This document shows, in pieces, positions 1 through 7,568 of a stretch of 30,864 bases of DNA. A model generated the notes under the pieces. It was given only the letters and a program-made list of their open reading frames with translations. It made no database searches and was not told where the DNA came from. The stretch is from Spartobacteria bacterium. Lineage in GTDB: Bacteria > Verrucomicrobiota > Verrucomicrobiia > Chthoniobacterales > UBA10450. The stretch lies in assembly GCA_021324035.1 (NCBI GenBank), contig JAJPJU010000073.1, positions 1-30,864 on the forward strand, read 5' to 3'. How positions within the stretch are numbered: position 1 is the stretch's first letter; each line of letters begins with the position of its first letter. The position numbers and the translations under genes were made by a program.

Positions 1-14
1 CAGGTCTGCCGTCG

Positions 15-437
15 TCATCCGCGTTGACCTTCCAGGCGATCATATTGTCTCCCGTGACGCGTCTTGTATTCGACCGCCCAGGCCCGCGCGCCCTCCAATG
101 GATTCTGTTGTTCCTGGCGCTCGAGCCATTTTTTCAACCCGGTTTCGTCCACCGAAAGATGAGCCACTTGGGGACGACCAGACAATTTTCCGAATGTCTC
201 CATCACCTGCGGGAGCGATGGAAAAACGATTTCATCCATCGCTTCGGGTTTACCCTGGCAGGCGTAAGCGTTGAAATCAGCCCAACGACCGTCCGGGCGA
301 AGCACAAACATATGTGTCTTGGGTATTTCAGCCTTCGGGTCGACCCCGGTCTGCATTACAAGGTAGGGACCATCAGCACCCCCGGAGCCGAGGTTTAGGA
401 TCTGAGCGTCCTTATAGTCGTTGGTAATGGCTCGCAT
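15..437 (-). CDS. Hypothetical protein, 140 aa
   Basis: This is an intact small gene that I do not recognise. It runs from an ATG at 435-437 to a TGA at 15-17, and a purine-rich stretch (GGGAAGGGG) about 6 nt upstream of the ATG is a good ribosome binding site. The protein has no signal peptide or membrane segment and is charged and soluble-looking, with a C-terminal half rich in Lys, Arg, Glu and Gln. It lies 110 bp downstream of the efflux pump gene on the same strand. An AT-rich stretch with a (TA)6 tract between them could hold its own promoter. The good ribosome binding site, the frame length and the ordinary composition support a real gene. No function can be assigned. Confidence 0.6.
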   Translation of the reverse strand: MRAITNDYKDAQILNLGSGGADGPYLVMQTGVDPKAEIPKTHMFVLRPDGRWADFNAYACQGKPEAMDEIVFPSLPQVMETFGKLSGRPQVAHLSVDETGLKKWLERQEQQNPLEGARAWAVEYKTRHGRQYDRLEGQRG

Positions 438-488
438 CCGGTTATCCCCTTCCCTCAGTTACCCAAGGCCCACTGGCTGAGTACTCAT

Positions 489-500
489 TATATATATATA
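489..500. promoter_or_regulatory. (TA)6 tract, possible promoter element of the 140-aa gene
   Basis: A run of six TA dinucleotides lies in the 110-bp gap between the pump gene and the downstream 140-aa gene, and stands out in a GC-rich window. Read on the minus strand it contains TATATA about 50 bp before the ATG at 437, so it could serve as a -10 element. I see no clear matching -35 hexamer. The assignment is inference only. Confidence 0.25.
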
Positions 501-547
501 CAGCCGCTCCGGAATTGGACGGTTTCAATCCAAGGCAGGCCATAACG

Positions 548-3500
548 TTAGTGGAGCGCCGGCTCAGGGACTTCGACCGGCTTCAAATCAACCTCTTCCG
601 CCGGCGGCCCGGGAGCCTGCTTCTTTCCGCCCGTAAATTTTTCTACCAGGTAAAACAAAACCGGAATCAGGAAGATGGCGATGAAGCTTGCCGCCAGCAT
701 TCCGCCGATGACCACGAAACCCATCACCTGACGCGAGAGGGCGCCGGCCCCGCTAGCGGTGGCGAGCGGCACGCAGCCCAGAATAAATGCGAAGCTTGTC
801 ATTAGGATTGGGCGCAATCGCAACTTTGCGCCTTCGAGCGCAGCCTCCACCAAGCCGAGTCCTTCCTCGTGTTTCATCTTTGCAAATTCGACGATGAGAA
901 TTGCGTTCTTGGCAGAGAGGCCGATCAGCATAACGAGTCCGATCTGCGCGTAGACGTTGAGCTCGTAGTGTCCGACCATTAGCCCGGCGAACGCGCCCCA
1001 GATGGCGATCGGCAAACTGAGTAGCACGCTAAATGGCAGCGACCAGCTTTCGTACTGCGCCGCCAGGACGAGGAAAACGAAAAGCAGCGACATCGCGAAA
1101 ATGACGCTGGCGGATACGCCCTCCTGTGCCCGTTTTTCCTGATAACTCATACCCATGTAGGCGAACCCCATTTCGTTAGGCATGGTTTGCTTGAAGACTT
1201 CCTCCATCGCTTTCATCGCCTGGGCCGAGCTATAGCCGGGAGCGTTGCCGGCATTGATCTGCGCGGAGCGATAAAGGTTGTAGCGCATGGTGAATTCGGG
1301 GCCGCTGGTCGATTTGGAATTTGTCACTGCGCTAAGCGGCACCATCGCGCCATCTTTGTTCTTCACGAAGAACTGACCGACCTGTTCCGCGTTCGTCCGA
1401 TAATCGCCCTCAGCTTGAACGAAAACCTGCCATTGCCGGCCGAATCGATTGAAGTAATTGACGAAGTAGCTGCCCATGAATGTCTGGAGGGTTTGATAAA
1501 CCGCGCCCAGATCGATGTTTTGCTTTAAGACTTTATCGCGGTCCACGTTCATAAAAACCTGCGGGACCGCAGGCGCAAACATTGGGGTTACGCCGGCAAG
1601 TTCCTTGCGCTCGCGCGCGGCGGTCACGAACTTCATCACTTGCTGAGCTAAAAACGCGACATCTTTGCCGGAGCGGTCCTGCAACATGAAGGTCACGCCA
1701 CTGCTGGTGCCAATGCCTGGAATGGCCGGTGGAGAGAAAGCGAAGGCACGCCCGGCGGGAATTTTCGCAAATTCGGTGTTCACGTGCTTAAGGATCGCCT
1801 GGTATTGCTCCTCGGGGGCCTTGCGCTCCTTCCATTCCTTCAGCGAAATGAAGAAAATGCCGCTGTAGGTTGTGTTCACGCCACTGAGAAAGTTCAGACC
1901 GGTGACAGTGGAATAGTACTCAATCCCCGGAGTTTCTTTGAGAATCTTCTCGCACTGCTTCATCACCTCATCAGTCCTCTGAAGCGACGCCGAGTCCGGC
2001 AAAATTACCTGGGAAAAGAAATAGCCCTGGTCTTCGTCCGGCAAAAAGCTTCCTGGAACAGCCTTCCCGAAGATTCCCGCAAGCACCACGAAACCAACCA
2101 AAATGATGACCGCGACAAGCGATTTGCGGATAAGAAAATGGCAGGTCGTGGTGAACTTGTCCGTGGCCAGCCCGAACACTCGGTTAAACCCGTTGAAGAA
2201 TCTCTGGAGCCAGCCACGGCCCTTTTTCTTCGGCCGAAGGAGCATGCTTGCGAGTGCCGGAGAAAGCGTTAACGCATTGAACGCCGAGATCAACATTGAT
2301 ACGGCGATCGTCACCGCAAACTGCTGGTACAACCTGCCGGTGATCCCGGGAACAAACGCGGTCGGGATGAAGACGGCGGCGAGCACCAGTGCGATAGCGA
2401 TCACCGGACCACTCACTTCCTCCATTGCTTTCAAGGTGGCCTCGCGTGGCGAAAGACCGTGCTCTATGTGGTGTTCGACTGCCTCGACCACTACGATGGC
2501 GTCATCAACCACCAGACCAATCGCCAGCACGAGACCAAAGAGGGAAAGGGTGTTCACGGTGAATCCGAACATCGGAAAGAGTGCGAAGGTGCCGACGAGC
2601 GAGACTGGCACAGCAAGCAACGGAATCAGAGTGGCTCGCCAGCCTTGGAGAAAAATGAAGACGACAAGAATGACCAGCAACAACGCCTCTTCGAGCGTCT
2701 TCTTAATTTCCGCCATGCCCTCGGTGACTGCGAGAGTGGTGTCGAGACAAACCACATAGCTGAGATCGGCCGGGAACTTTTCCGCCAACTCTTTGATTCT
2801 CTTCTTTGCGCCGTCTGCGGCGGCGATCGCGTTCGAACCGGGAAGTTGATAAAGCGCGACGAGCGCGGCCGGTTTGCCATTCAGGCGGCCCGAAAGCGCA
2901 TAATTTTGTGCACCAAGCTCAATGCGTCCGACATCTTTCACCCGCAACATCGAGCCGTCGGGATTCGCGCGGACGACGATCTCGCCGAATTCTTCGGCAG
3001 TTTGCAACCGGCCCTGGGCCCGGACCGCATAGGTAAACTCCTGGCCTTTCGGCACCGGCTCACCACCGATGGTGCCCGCCGGATTCACTTTATTTTGCGC
3101 GCTAACGGCGGAAATTATTTCTGGAATCGTTAGGCCAAGTTTTGCCAATTGATCGGGCTTCACCCAGATCCGCATGGAATACTGGCCGGCGCCGAAGACG
3201 GAAACGCTGGCAATGCCTTTTACGCGGGTGAACTCATCGTTCAGATTAATATTCGCGTAATTTGCGAGGAAGATGTTGTCGTAGGTCCCCTTCGGCGAGT
3301 AGAGGGCGAACATGATCAGTGGCGAGGATGTAGATTTTGCCACCGTTACGCCGAACTTGTTCACGTCCTCGGGAAGTTGCGATGAAGCCTGATTGGACCG
3401 CATCTGGGTGAGGATCTGGTCGGTATTCACGTCGGTGCCGACCTCGAAATTAACCGTCAGCTTGAGGGTGCCGTCATTGCCATTGACCGACTGCATGTAA

Positions 3501-3727
3501 TTCATGTTGTCGACGCCGCTGATCTGCTGCTCGATGGGGGTGGCCACAGATTGCTCGACCGTGAGCGCGTCGGCACCGGTGTAGGTCGTCTTGACCTGAA
3601 TTTCCGGCGGAACAATGTCGGGGAACTGCGCCACTGGCAGCCGCAGAAAAGTGATAACCCCGACAATCGTCATCACGATCGAAATAACGATCGCGACGAT
3701 CGGACGATTAACGAAAAATTTGGACAC
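548..3727 (-). CDS. RND multidrug efflux pump, AcrB/MexB (HAE1) family
   Basis: This is the inner-membrane, proton-driven pump of a tripartite efflux system, moving hydrophobic drugs or other amphiphiles from the periplasm and inner leaflet to an outer-membrane channel. At 1059 aa it has the length of AcrB. The N-terminus (FFVNRPIVAIVISIVM) is the typical first helix. The paired aspartates of helix 4 are present in GLVVDDAIVVVE (Asp408-Asp409), as is the helix-10 lysine in GLSAKNAILIVEFAK, so the proton relay is intact. The porter-domain motif FLPDEDQGYFF is also present. The start lies 10 bp after the adaptor stop, so the two are co-transcribed. No TolC/OprM-type gene is adjacent, so the channel must be encoded elsewhere. 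The substrate cannot be told from sequence. HAE1 assignment is very secure. Confidence 0.98.
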   Translation of the reverse strand: MSKFFVNRPIVAIVISIVMTIVGVITFLRLPVAQFPDIVPPEIQVKTTYTGADALTVEQSVATPIEQQISGVDNMNYMQSVNGNDGTLKLTVNFEVGTDVNTDQILTQMRSNQASSQLPEDVNKFGVTVAKSTSSPLIMFALYSPKGTYDNIFLANYANINLNDEFTRVKGIASVSVFGAGQYSMRIWVKPDQLAKLGLTIPEIISAVSAQNKVNPAGTIGGEPVPKGQEFTYAVRAQGRLQTAEEFGEIVVRANPDGSMLRVKDVGRIELGAQNYALSGRLNGKPAALVALYQLPGSNAIAAADGAKKRIKELAEKFPADLSYVVCLDTTLAVTEGMAEIKKTLEEALLLVILVVFIFLQGWRATLIPLLAVPVSLVGTFALFPMFGFTVNTLSLFGLVLAIGLVVDDAIVVVEAVEHHIEHGLSPREATLKAMEEVSGPVIAIALVLAAVFIPTAFVPGITGRLYQQFAVTIAVSMLISAFNALTLSPALASMLLRPKKKGRGWLQRFFNGFNRVFGLATDKFTTTCHFLIRKSLVAVIILVGFVVLAGIFGKAVPGSFLPDEDQGYFFSQVILPDSASLQRTDEVMKQCEKILKETPGIEYYSTVTGLNFLSGVNTTYSGIFFISLKEWKERKAPEEQYQAILKHVNTEFAKIPAGRAFAFSPPAIPGIGTSSGVTFMLQDRSGKDVAFLAQQVMKFVTAARERKELAGVTPMFAPAVPQVFMNVDRDKVLKQNIDLGAVYQTLQTFMGSYFVNYFNRFGRQWQVFVQAEGDYRTNAEQVGQFFVKNKDGAMVPLSAVTNSKSTSGPEFTMRYNLYRSAQINAGNAPGYSSAQAMKAMEEVFKQTMPNEMGFAYMGMSYQEKRAQEGVSASVIFAMSLLFVFLVLAAQYESWSLPFSVLLSLPIAIWGAFAGLMVGHYELNVYAQIGLVMLIGLSAKNAILIVEFAKMKHEEGLGLVEAALEGAKLRLRPILMTSFAFILGCVPLATASGAGALSRQVMGFVVIGGMLAASFIAIFLIPVLFYLVEKFTGGKKQAPGPPAEEVDLKPVEVPEPALH

Positions 3728-3737
3728 GGCGATTTAT

Positions 3738-4949
3738 CTACTTTGCGTGAGGTTTAGTTTCGTTCTTTTCTTCGGTCTTTGCGGTCAAAGCCGTGTCAGC
3801 AGGCGTTTCAGATGGAGGCGTCCATGGTTTGGCTGCAACCGGTGCACCCGCTTTTATTTTTTGCAGACCTTCAACAACGACTTTTTCCCCCGCCTTCAGT
3901 CCTGACGTGATAACCCAGTCGCTTCCGGTCCGCGCCCCGACCTTGACCGGACGGATCTCCGCTTTGCCATCGGCACCTATGATCCCGAGTTGGTACGAAC
4001 CCTGGACTTCCGACACCGCGCGTTGCGGGACAACGACGGCGTCTTTCAATGTTTGGGCGACAATGCGCGCGCGCGCAAAAAAGCCCGGCCGCAAAACGTC
4101 CCCCGGATTCGCCAGCAGCGCGGTGACCAAAATCGTGCCGGTTGACTGTTTCACTTGAAGATCGACAGCTTGGAGCTTCGCCTTGTGCGGAAAAACCGAA
4201 CCGTCGGCCAAAATCAATTCAACGGACTCAGGTCGCTGGTCGAGCGGTTTGCTTAACGTTTCCTGAACTCGTTGGCCGGCCGCGAGATAATCCGATTCGC
4301 TAATCGGAAACGTGACTTTCACCGGATCCAGAGTTGAAACGTAGGTGAGAGTGACATTGTTTCCGGTGCCGACCAGATCGCCCACCTGAGCTTTGGCAAG
4401 GCCGGCGATTCCATCTACCGGCGAAACGACTTTGCAAAAACCCAAATTCAGCTCGGCTTGCTTCACGTTGGCTTCGGCGGCTTTCACCTTGGCCTGATTC
4501 GCTTGATTGAGTTGCACTTTGTTGGTGTGTTCCTGCTCGGAGATCACTTTTTGCGCGAAAAGCTGGTCGCTTCGCTGCTGTTCTGCCGCTGCGGCCTTGG
4601 CGACGGCGCGCGCTTGTTCGAGCTGACCTTTCGCTTCTAACAAAGCGGCCTGGGTCTGAGCCGGATCGATCTCGAAAAGAAGATCGCCTTTTTTAACCAG
4701 CGAGCCTTCCTGATAGTCTCGCTTAATCAGATAACCGCTAACGCGAGCACGAATTTCCGCGTTCTCGGAACCGTCAATCGTTCCAATCCATTCCCGATAA
4801 ACGGGAACGTCGCGGGTGGCGGCTTCCATCACCAACACTTCCGGCGGAGCGACGGTGGCAGTTTCCTTCTTCCCGCAAGAACTCAGTCCACCAAGAACAA
4901 CCCCAATCAAAAGCGCGAAGGCAGCGGCGGTATAATTTGGATGTTTCAT
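3738..4949 (-). CDS. RND efflux periplasmic adaptor lipoprotein, AcrA/MexA family
   Basis: This is the membrane-fusion protein that links the RND pump to an outer-membrane channel. The 403-aa protein begins with a lipoprotein signal: a hydrophobic stretch ending in the lipobox LSSC, with the acylated cysteine at residue 25. A barrel/lipoyl half follows (GTIDGSENAEIRARVSGYL), then an alpha-helical hairpin rich in Ala, Gln and Lys (about residues 105-170), the second lipoyl half (CKVVSPVDGIAGLAKAQVGD) and a beta-barrel plus membrane-proximal domain. The tail is a low-complexity Thr/Lys/Glu stretch. Its ATG overlaps the stop of the upstream small exported protein as ATGA, which implies translational coupling, and the pump follows after 10 bp. 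Confidence 0.97.
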   Translation of the reverse strand: MKHPNYTAAAFALLIGVVLGGLSSCGKKETATVAPPEVLVMEAATRDVPVYREWIGTIDGSENAEIRARVSGYLIKRDYQEGSLVKKGDLLFEIDPAQTQAALLEAKGQLEQARAVAKAAAAEQQRSDQLFAQKVISEQEHTNKVQLNQANQAKVKAAEANVKQAELNLGFCKVVSPVDGIAGLAKAQVGDLVGTGNNVTLTYVSTLDPVKVTFPISESDYLAAGQRVQETLSKPLDQRPESVELILADGSVFPHKAKLQAVDLQVKQSTGTILVTALLANPGDVLRPGFFARARIVAQTLKDAVVVPQRAVSEVQGSYQLGIIGADGKAEIRPVKVGARTGSDWVITSGLKAGEKVVVEGLQKIKAGAPVAAKPWTPPSETPADTALTAKTEEKNETKPHAK

Positions 4950-5398
4950 AAATTTACCGGTTGCGACAGATGAAATTCCAACCTCGTTCCTGCCGGAAGA
5001 ATGCTTTCCCCAAATGTGAATGCACCTCGGGAAGAGCGCGTTGTTTTTGCCAGGTGCGGTTCCAGGTTTTTGGTTTTAATCGGCACCGTTCGTCCGTTCA
5101 CCGACACGGCCGTTAAGTTCAAGGTGAGCGGTTCGGATCTTGTCGTGGATCGAGCACCGCGCGATGCGGTGATGACACCGGATACCGCGGTTCCGGCGCG
5201 AAGCAGAACACTTCCTTTGGTCAAGACAGTCTGATCGAGTGTTCCGCTAAAATTGTTGCCAGGGGTCGCGTGCGAGGAGATCGCGCCGTTCGTTCGAACA
5301 ACCAGTTTTGCGCCCGCCGGAACCGTTGCTCCAAATGAAGACACGGCGGTCACCAACCACAAAAACAAAAACGCGAGACCTAGTCGTTTAGCATTCAT
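4946..5398 (-). CDS. Small exported protein, first gene of the efflux operon
   Basis: The 150-aa protein starts with a signal peptide (MNAKRLGLAFLFLWLVTAVSSFGA) and continues as a beta-rich domain beginning VPAGAKLVVRT. It resembles a group of exported proteins of Acidobacteria and Verrucomicrobia with VPAG..L.VR and NG..VPI motifs, but lacks the glycine-zipper segment many of them carry; I know no function for them. The frame is open further upstream to 5593. I chose the ATG at 5396-5398 because a signal peptide starts exactly there and AAAGG lies about 8 nt before it. The stop overlaps the adaptor ATG (ATGA at 4946-4949), so it is translated with the pump. A periplasmic accessory or envelope-stress role is possible but unproven. 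Confidence 0.7.
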   Translation of the reverse strand: MNAKRLGLAFLFLWLVTAVSSFGATVPAGAKLVVRTNGAISSHATPGNNFSGTLDQTVLTKGSVLLRAGTAVSGVITASRGARSTTRSEPLTLNLTAVSVNGRTVPIKTKNLEPHLAKTTRSSRGAFTFGESILPAGTRLEFHLSQPVNL

Positions 5399-5400
5399 AA

Positions 5401-5410
5401 ATCGGACCTT
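5401..5410 (-). promoter_or_regulatory. AAGGTCYNAT motif, site 1, at the start of the efflux operon
   Basis: The plus strand reads ATCGGACCTT, identical to the 10-mer at 8294-8303 and matching the shared pattern ATNRGACCTT. On the minus strand its AAGG also serves as the ribosome binding site of the gene starting at 5398, so this copy may be partly coincidental. Confidence 0.3.
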
Positions 5411-5442
5411 TGTTTCGTTTGATTTCAATCTGACTATCAGCA

Positions 5443-5461
5443 CACCGGTATTTTGCCGGTG
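5443..5461. repeat. Short hairpin CACCGG-N7-CCGGTG in the efflux operon leader
   Basis: A perfect 6-bp inverted repeat with a 7-nt loop lies 45-63 bp upstream of the first gene of the efflux operon. It could be an operator half-site pair or a leader hairpin. There is no T-run, so it is not a standard terminator. Confidence 0.4.
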
Positions 5462-5500
5462 AACATGCTTCGCAGGACATTGGACTTTGGACCTATGCTT

Positions 5501-5518
5501 CACCCGCAGCTGCGGGTG
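5501..5518. promoter_or_regulatory. 18-bp perfect palindrome CACCCGCAGCTGCGGGTG
   Basis: The 18 bases equal their own reverse complement. The palindrome lies in the divergent region between the efflux operon (start 5398) and the SpoIIAA-like gene (start 5613), about 100 bp from each. A perfect palindrome without a loop in a divergent promoter region is typical of a binding site for a dimeric regulator such as a TetR- or MarR-type repressor. No such regulator gene is near, so this is inference from position and symmetry. Confidence 0.5.
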
Positions 5519-5526
5519 TGGAAAAT

Positions 5527-5540
5527 ATAAGACCTTCGTC
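5527..5540 (-). promoter_or_regulatory. AAGGTCYNAT motif, site 2, in the divergent efflux/SpoIIAA region
   Basis: The plus strand reads ATAAGACCTTCGTC. It shares GACCTTCGTC exactly with 9225-9234 and 17537-17546. It sits between two divergent genes, 129 bp from the start at 5398 and 73 bp from the start at 5613. Confidence 0.45.
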
Positions 5541-5612
5541 GGATCGATATCTTCCCGACTATGAATCGATAGTTCTGCGCATTCCGAAATCACTTAACCG
5601 GGAAACTCGATT

Positions 5613-5972
5613 ATGTCTCTTCAAGTTGAATATGAACCCGCCGATGTTTGCGTGCTTCACATCAGCGGCACCCTGAAACGCTCCGAATTCGCTGCCACCC
5701 AACAGGACATTGCCCGCAAGATCGACGTCGGATCAAAACCGCGCGTCCTCGCGATCCTAAACGACTTCGACGGCTGGGAACGTGGCGCCGATTGGAACGA
5801 TCTCGATTTCCTGATCACTCACGGCGGCGAAATCGCCAGGATCGCGGTCGTCGGCGATCCGCGTTGGGAAGTCAAGGCGCTCGCCTTTGGGGGCGCCGGA
5901 GTCCGTCGCACTCCGGTAAAGTTTTTTCCTTCCGGCGAACTACAGCAGGCCAGGACCTGGCTCACGACCTAA
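5613..5972 (+). CDS. SpoIIAA-like (STAS-fold) family protein, 119 aa
   Basis: This is a short cytoplasmic protein of the SpoIIAA-like family. Family features visible are an N-terminal strand-turn with G.L....F, the central NDFDGWERGADWNDLDF block, the strand ARIAVVGDPRWE and a C-terminal FP.GELQQARTWL helix. The length is normal for the family. Members adopt a STAS/CRAL-TRIO-like fold, and some bind lipid-like molecules; their roles are poorly known. The gene is transcribed divergently from the efflux operon. Its stop lies 5 bp from the stop of the convergent polyphosphate kinase gene, and the shared T-rich stretch there may end both transcripts. Family call is secure; function is unknown. 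Confidence 0.88.
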   Translation: MSLQVEYEPADVCVLHISGTLKRSEFAATQQDIARKIDVGSKPRVLAILNDFDGWERGADWNDLDFLITHGGEIARIAVVGDPRWEVKALAFGGAGVRRTPVKFFPSGELQQARTWLTT

Positions 5973-5977
5973 CCGGA

Positions 5978-6883
5978 TTATTTTTTCTCCAGTTTTTGTC
6001 TCGCAGCAGCCAGTTCCTTCAATTTCCTGTCGTCGACCTTTGGATAGGCCAGTTTCAATTCAGCCAGTGCGTCGATGATGGCGGCGCCGACCACGACGCG
6101 GGTAAACCATTTATTGTCCGCCGGCACCACATACCACGGCGAATCCTTGGTAGCGGTTTCCTGAATCATTTCCTCGTAGGCCTTCATATAGTCGTCCCAA
6201 TAATCCCGTTCCGCCGCATCGTTACTTGAGAACTTCCAGTTCTTGACTGGATTATCGATGCGTTCCAAAAAGCGGCGCTTTTGTTCCTTCTTTGAGACGT
6301 GAAGGAAAAACTTCCGAACGATGACGCCGTTTCGCGTCAGGTATTGTTCAAAGTTCCGGATGTCCTCGAACCGGTCTTTCCAGATATTTTTTCTCATGAG
6401 TTTCGGCGGCAGCTTTTGTTTCTCGAGAAATGCGCGGTGGACCCGAACCACGAGGACTTCCTCGTAATAGCTGCGGTTAAAGATTCCGATCTGGCCTCGG
6501 TTTGGCAGGCATTTCATGCAGCGCCAGAGGAAATCGTGGTCGAGATCTTCCGAGGACGGCGATTTAAAAGAATAAACCTGGCAGCCTTGCGGATTCACTC
6601 CCGACATCACGTGCTTGATCGCGCCATCTTTGCCGGCGGCGTCCATTGCCTGAAAAATGAGCAAAACCGCCCATTTGTCCTGGGCGTAAAGTTTGTCCTG
6701 GAACTCGGCCAGCGCTGCCACTCCCATGGCGAGCGCCTCCTCCGCTCTCGGCTTGTGTTCATCCTTGTTGAACTCAAGCGTGTCATCGGGGTCGATGTCT
6801 TTCAGGCGAAAGTCCTTGCCCTTGGTAATCCGGAACGGATGGGAAACTTGTCGCGCTCTTTTAATTAATTTTTTCGTTTTCAT
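5978..6883 (-). CDS. PPK2-family polyphosphate:nucleotide phosphotransferase
   Basis: The enzyme transfers phosphate between polyphosphate and nucleotides. It has the Walker A motif AMDAAGKDG (about residues 79-87), the Walker-B-region motif FNRSYYEEVLVVRVH (about 135-149), the lid segment RFLERIDNPVKNWKF and the PWYVVPADNKWFTR block. The stretch HVMSGVNPQG and the overall pattern resemble class III PPK2 enzymes such as the one from Meiothermus ruber, which phosphorylate AMP and ADP; the class is my reading from memory. I place the start at the ATG 6881-6883, preceded by GAGAG at 4 nt. A GTG at 6908-6910, 3 bp after the previous stop, would add nine residues but has no ribosome binding site. 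It is the last gene of an operon with the VIT-like and beta-barrel proteins. Confidence 0.95.
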   Translation of the reverse strand: MKTKKLIKRARQVSHPFRITKGKDFRLKDIDPDDTLEFNKDEHKPRAEEALAMGVAALAEFQDKLYAQDKWAVLLIFQAMDAAGKDGAIKHVMSGVNPQGCQVYSFKSPSSEDLDHDFLWRCMKCLPNRGQIGIFNRSYYEEVLVVRVHRAFLEKQKLPPKLMRKNIWKDRFEDIRNFEQYLTRNGVIVRKFFLHVSKKEQKRRFLERIDNPVKNWKFSSNDAAERDYWDDYMKAYEEMIQETATKDSPWYVVPADNKWFTRVVVGAAIIDALAELKLAYPKVDDRKLKELAAARQKLEKK

Positions 6884-6887
6884 AAGG

Positions 6888-6892
6888 CTCTC
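6888..6892 (-). promoter_or_regulatory. Ribosome binding site deciding the PPK2 start
   Basis: The minus strand reads GAGAG, 4 nt before the ATG at 6883. The alternative upstream GTG at 6910 lacks any such sequence, which favours the ATG. Confidence 0.5.
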
Positions 6893-6913
6893 AATGCTGG
6901 CGGTGTTCACGGC

Positions 6914-7567
6914 TTAAAAATTCGTGTTCACAGAGAAGATAAACGTTGCTTCGCGTGTCCCGGGGCTTAACCAATAGGTGGTAAGATCGACGTTTTTGTA
7001 TTTAAATCCGATGAGCGGGCCGCGCCGGATATCAAAGCTGCTGCCTAAGGCCTTGGTCCGGTCTACTACCACACCCACTTTGCACCAACTCGCCGGTGCG
7101 TAGCTGAGTTCGGACCAGCTGTAGAAAAAGTCTCCCGCGTGAATCGCAGAATCGAAAAAGTACTCGCCTTGAGTAAAGAATTCGATCGGCTCGTAATTAA
7201 TCGAAATTGCGTAGCCGGGCGCAATTCCGGTGATATCCCCAAATACGCCGCCGATCATTGGTGTCGCCTCAACCATCAATTTTTTTCCGAAACTGAAATT
7301 GTAGCCGAGCCAGACCGAACCGGTTTTAAGCGCCTCGTAATTATAACGCGCTTCCAGGTGTAGCCAATCGCGGTCGACCGTGAAACTCGGATTGGCGTAA
7401 TCACGTGAATGCTGCGCGAGGTAGGTGGAAATGGATAAAGAGAATTCCCACTCGGTTTCCGCTGTCTCACCGGTGGCTTCCGGCGGAACAATTGTCGCAG
7501 GTCCGCCGAGTAAGTTAGAAAGGGACAGGCCGAGGACAATTACGAGAGTGGCGGAAGTGCGCGTCAT
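6914..7567 (-). CDS. Secreted beta-barrel-like outer membrane protein, 217 aa
   Basis: The function is not recognised. The protein has a signal peptide (MTRTSATLVIVLGLSLSNLLGG), then many short alternating aromatic/polar strands (for example HLEARYNYEALKTGSVWLGY and SWCKVGVVVD), and ends with a phenylalanine (SVNTNF) as outer-membrane beta-barrels do. About eight to ten strands would fit the length. I place the start at the ATG 7565-7567: GGAGGA lies 4 nt before it, and it follows the VIT-like stop with one base between (TAA-A-ATG). The same frame extends 15 codons upstream into that gene, but the signal peptide begins here. The tight spacing makes it an operon with the membrane protein upstream and PPK2 downstream. 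Confidence 0.75.
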   Translation of the reverse strand: MTRTSATLVIVLGLSLSNLLGGPATIVPPEATGETAETEWEFSLSISTYLAQHSRDYANPSFTVDRDWLHLEARYNYEALKTGSVWLGYNFSFGKKLMVEATPMIGGVFGDITGIAPGYAISINYEPIEFFTQGEYFFDSAIHAGDFFYSWSELSYAPASWCKVGVVVDRTKALGSSFDIRRGPLIGFKYKNVDLTTYWLSPGTREATFIFSVNTNF

Positions 7568-7568
7568 T

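Noticed and set aside
2103..2759. 218-codon plus-strand frame opposite the RND pump gene
   Set aside because: It lies entirely antisense to a certain gene, and its composition (Thr/Ser/Arg-rich, no domains) is that of a shadow frame.
5399..5593. N-terminal extension of the small exported protein (65 residues)
   Set aside because: It would bury the signal peptide and run through the palindrome and hairpin of the promoter region.
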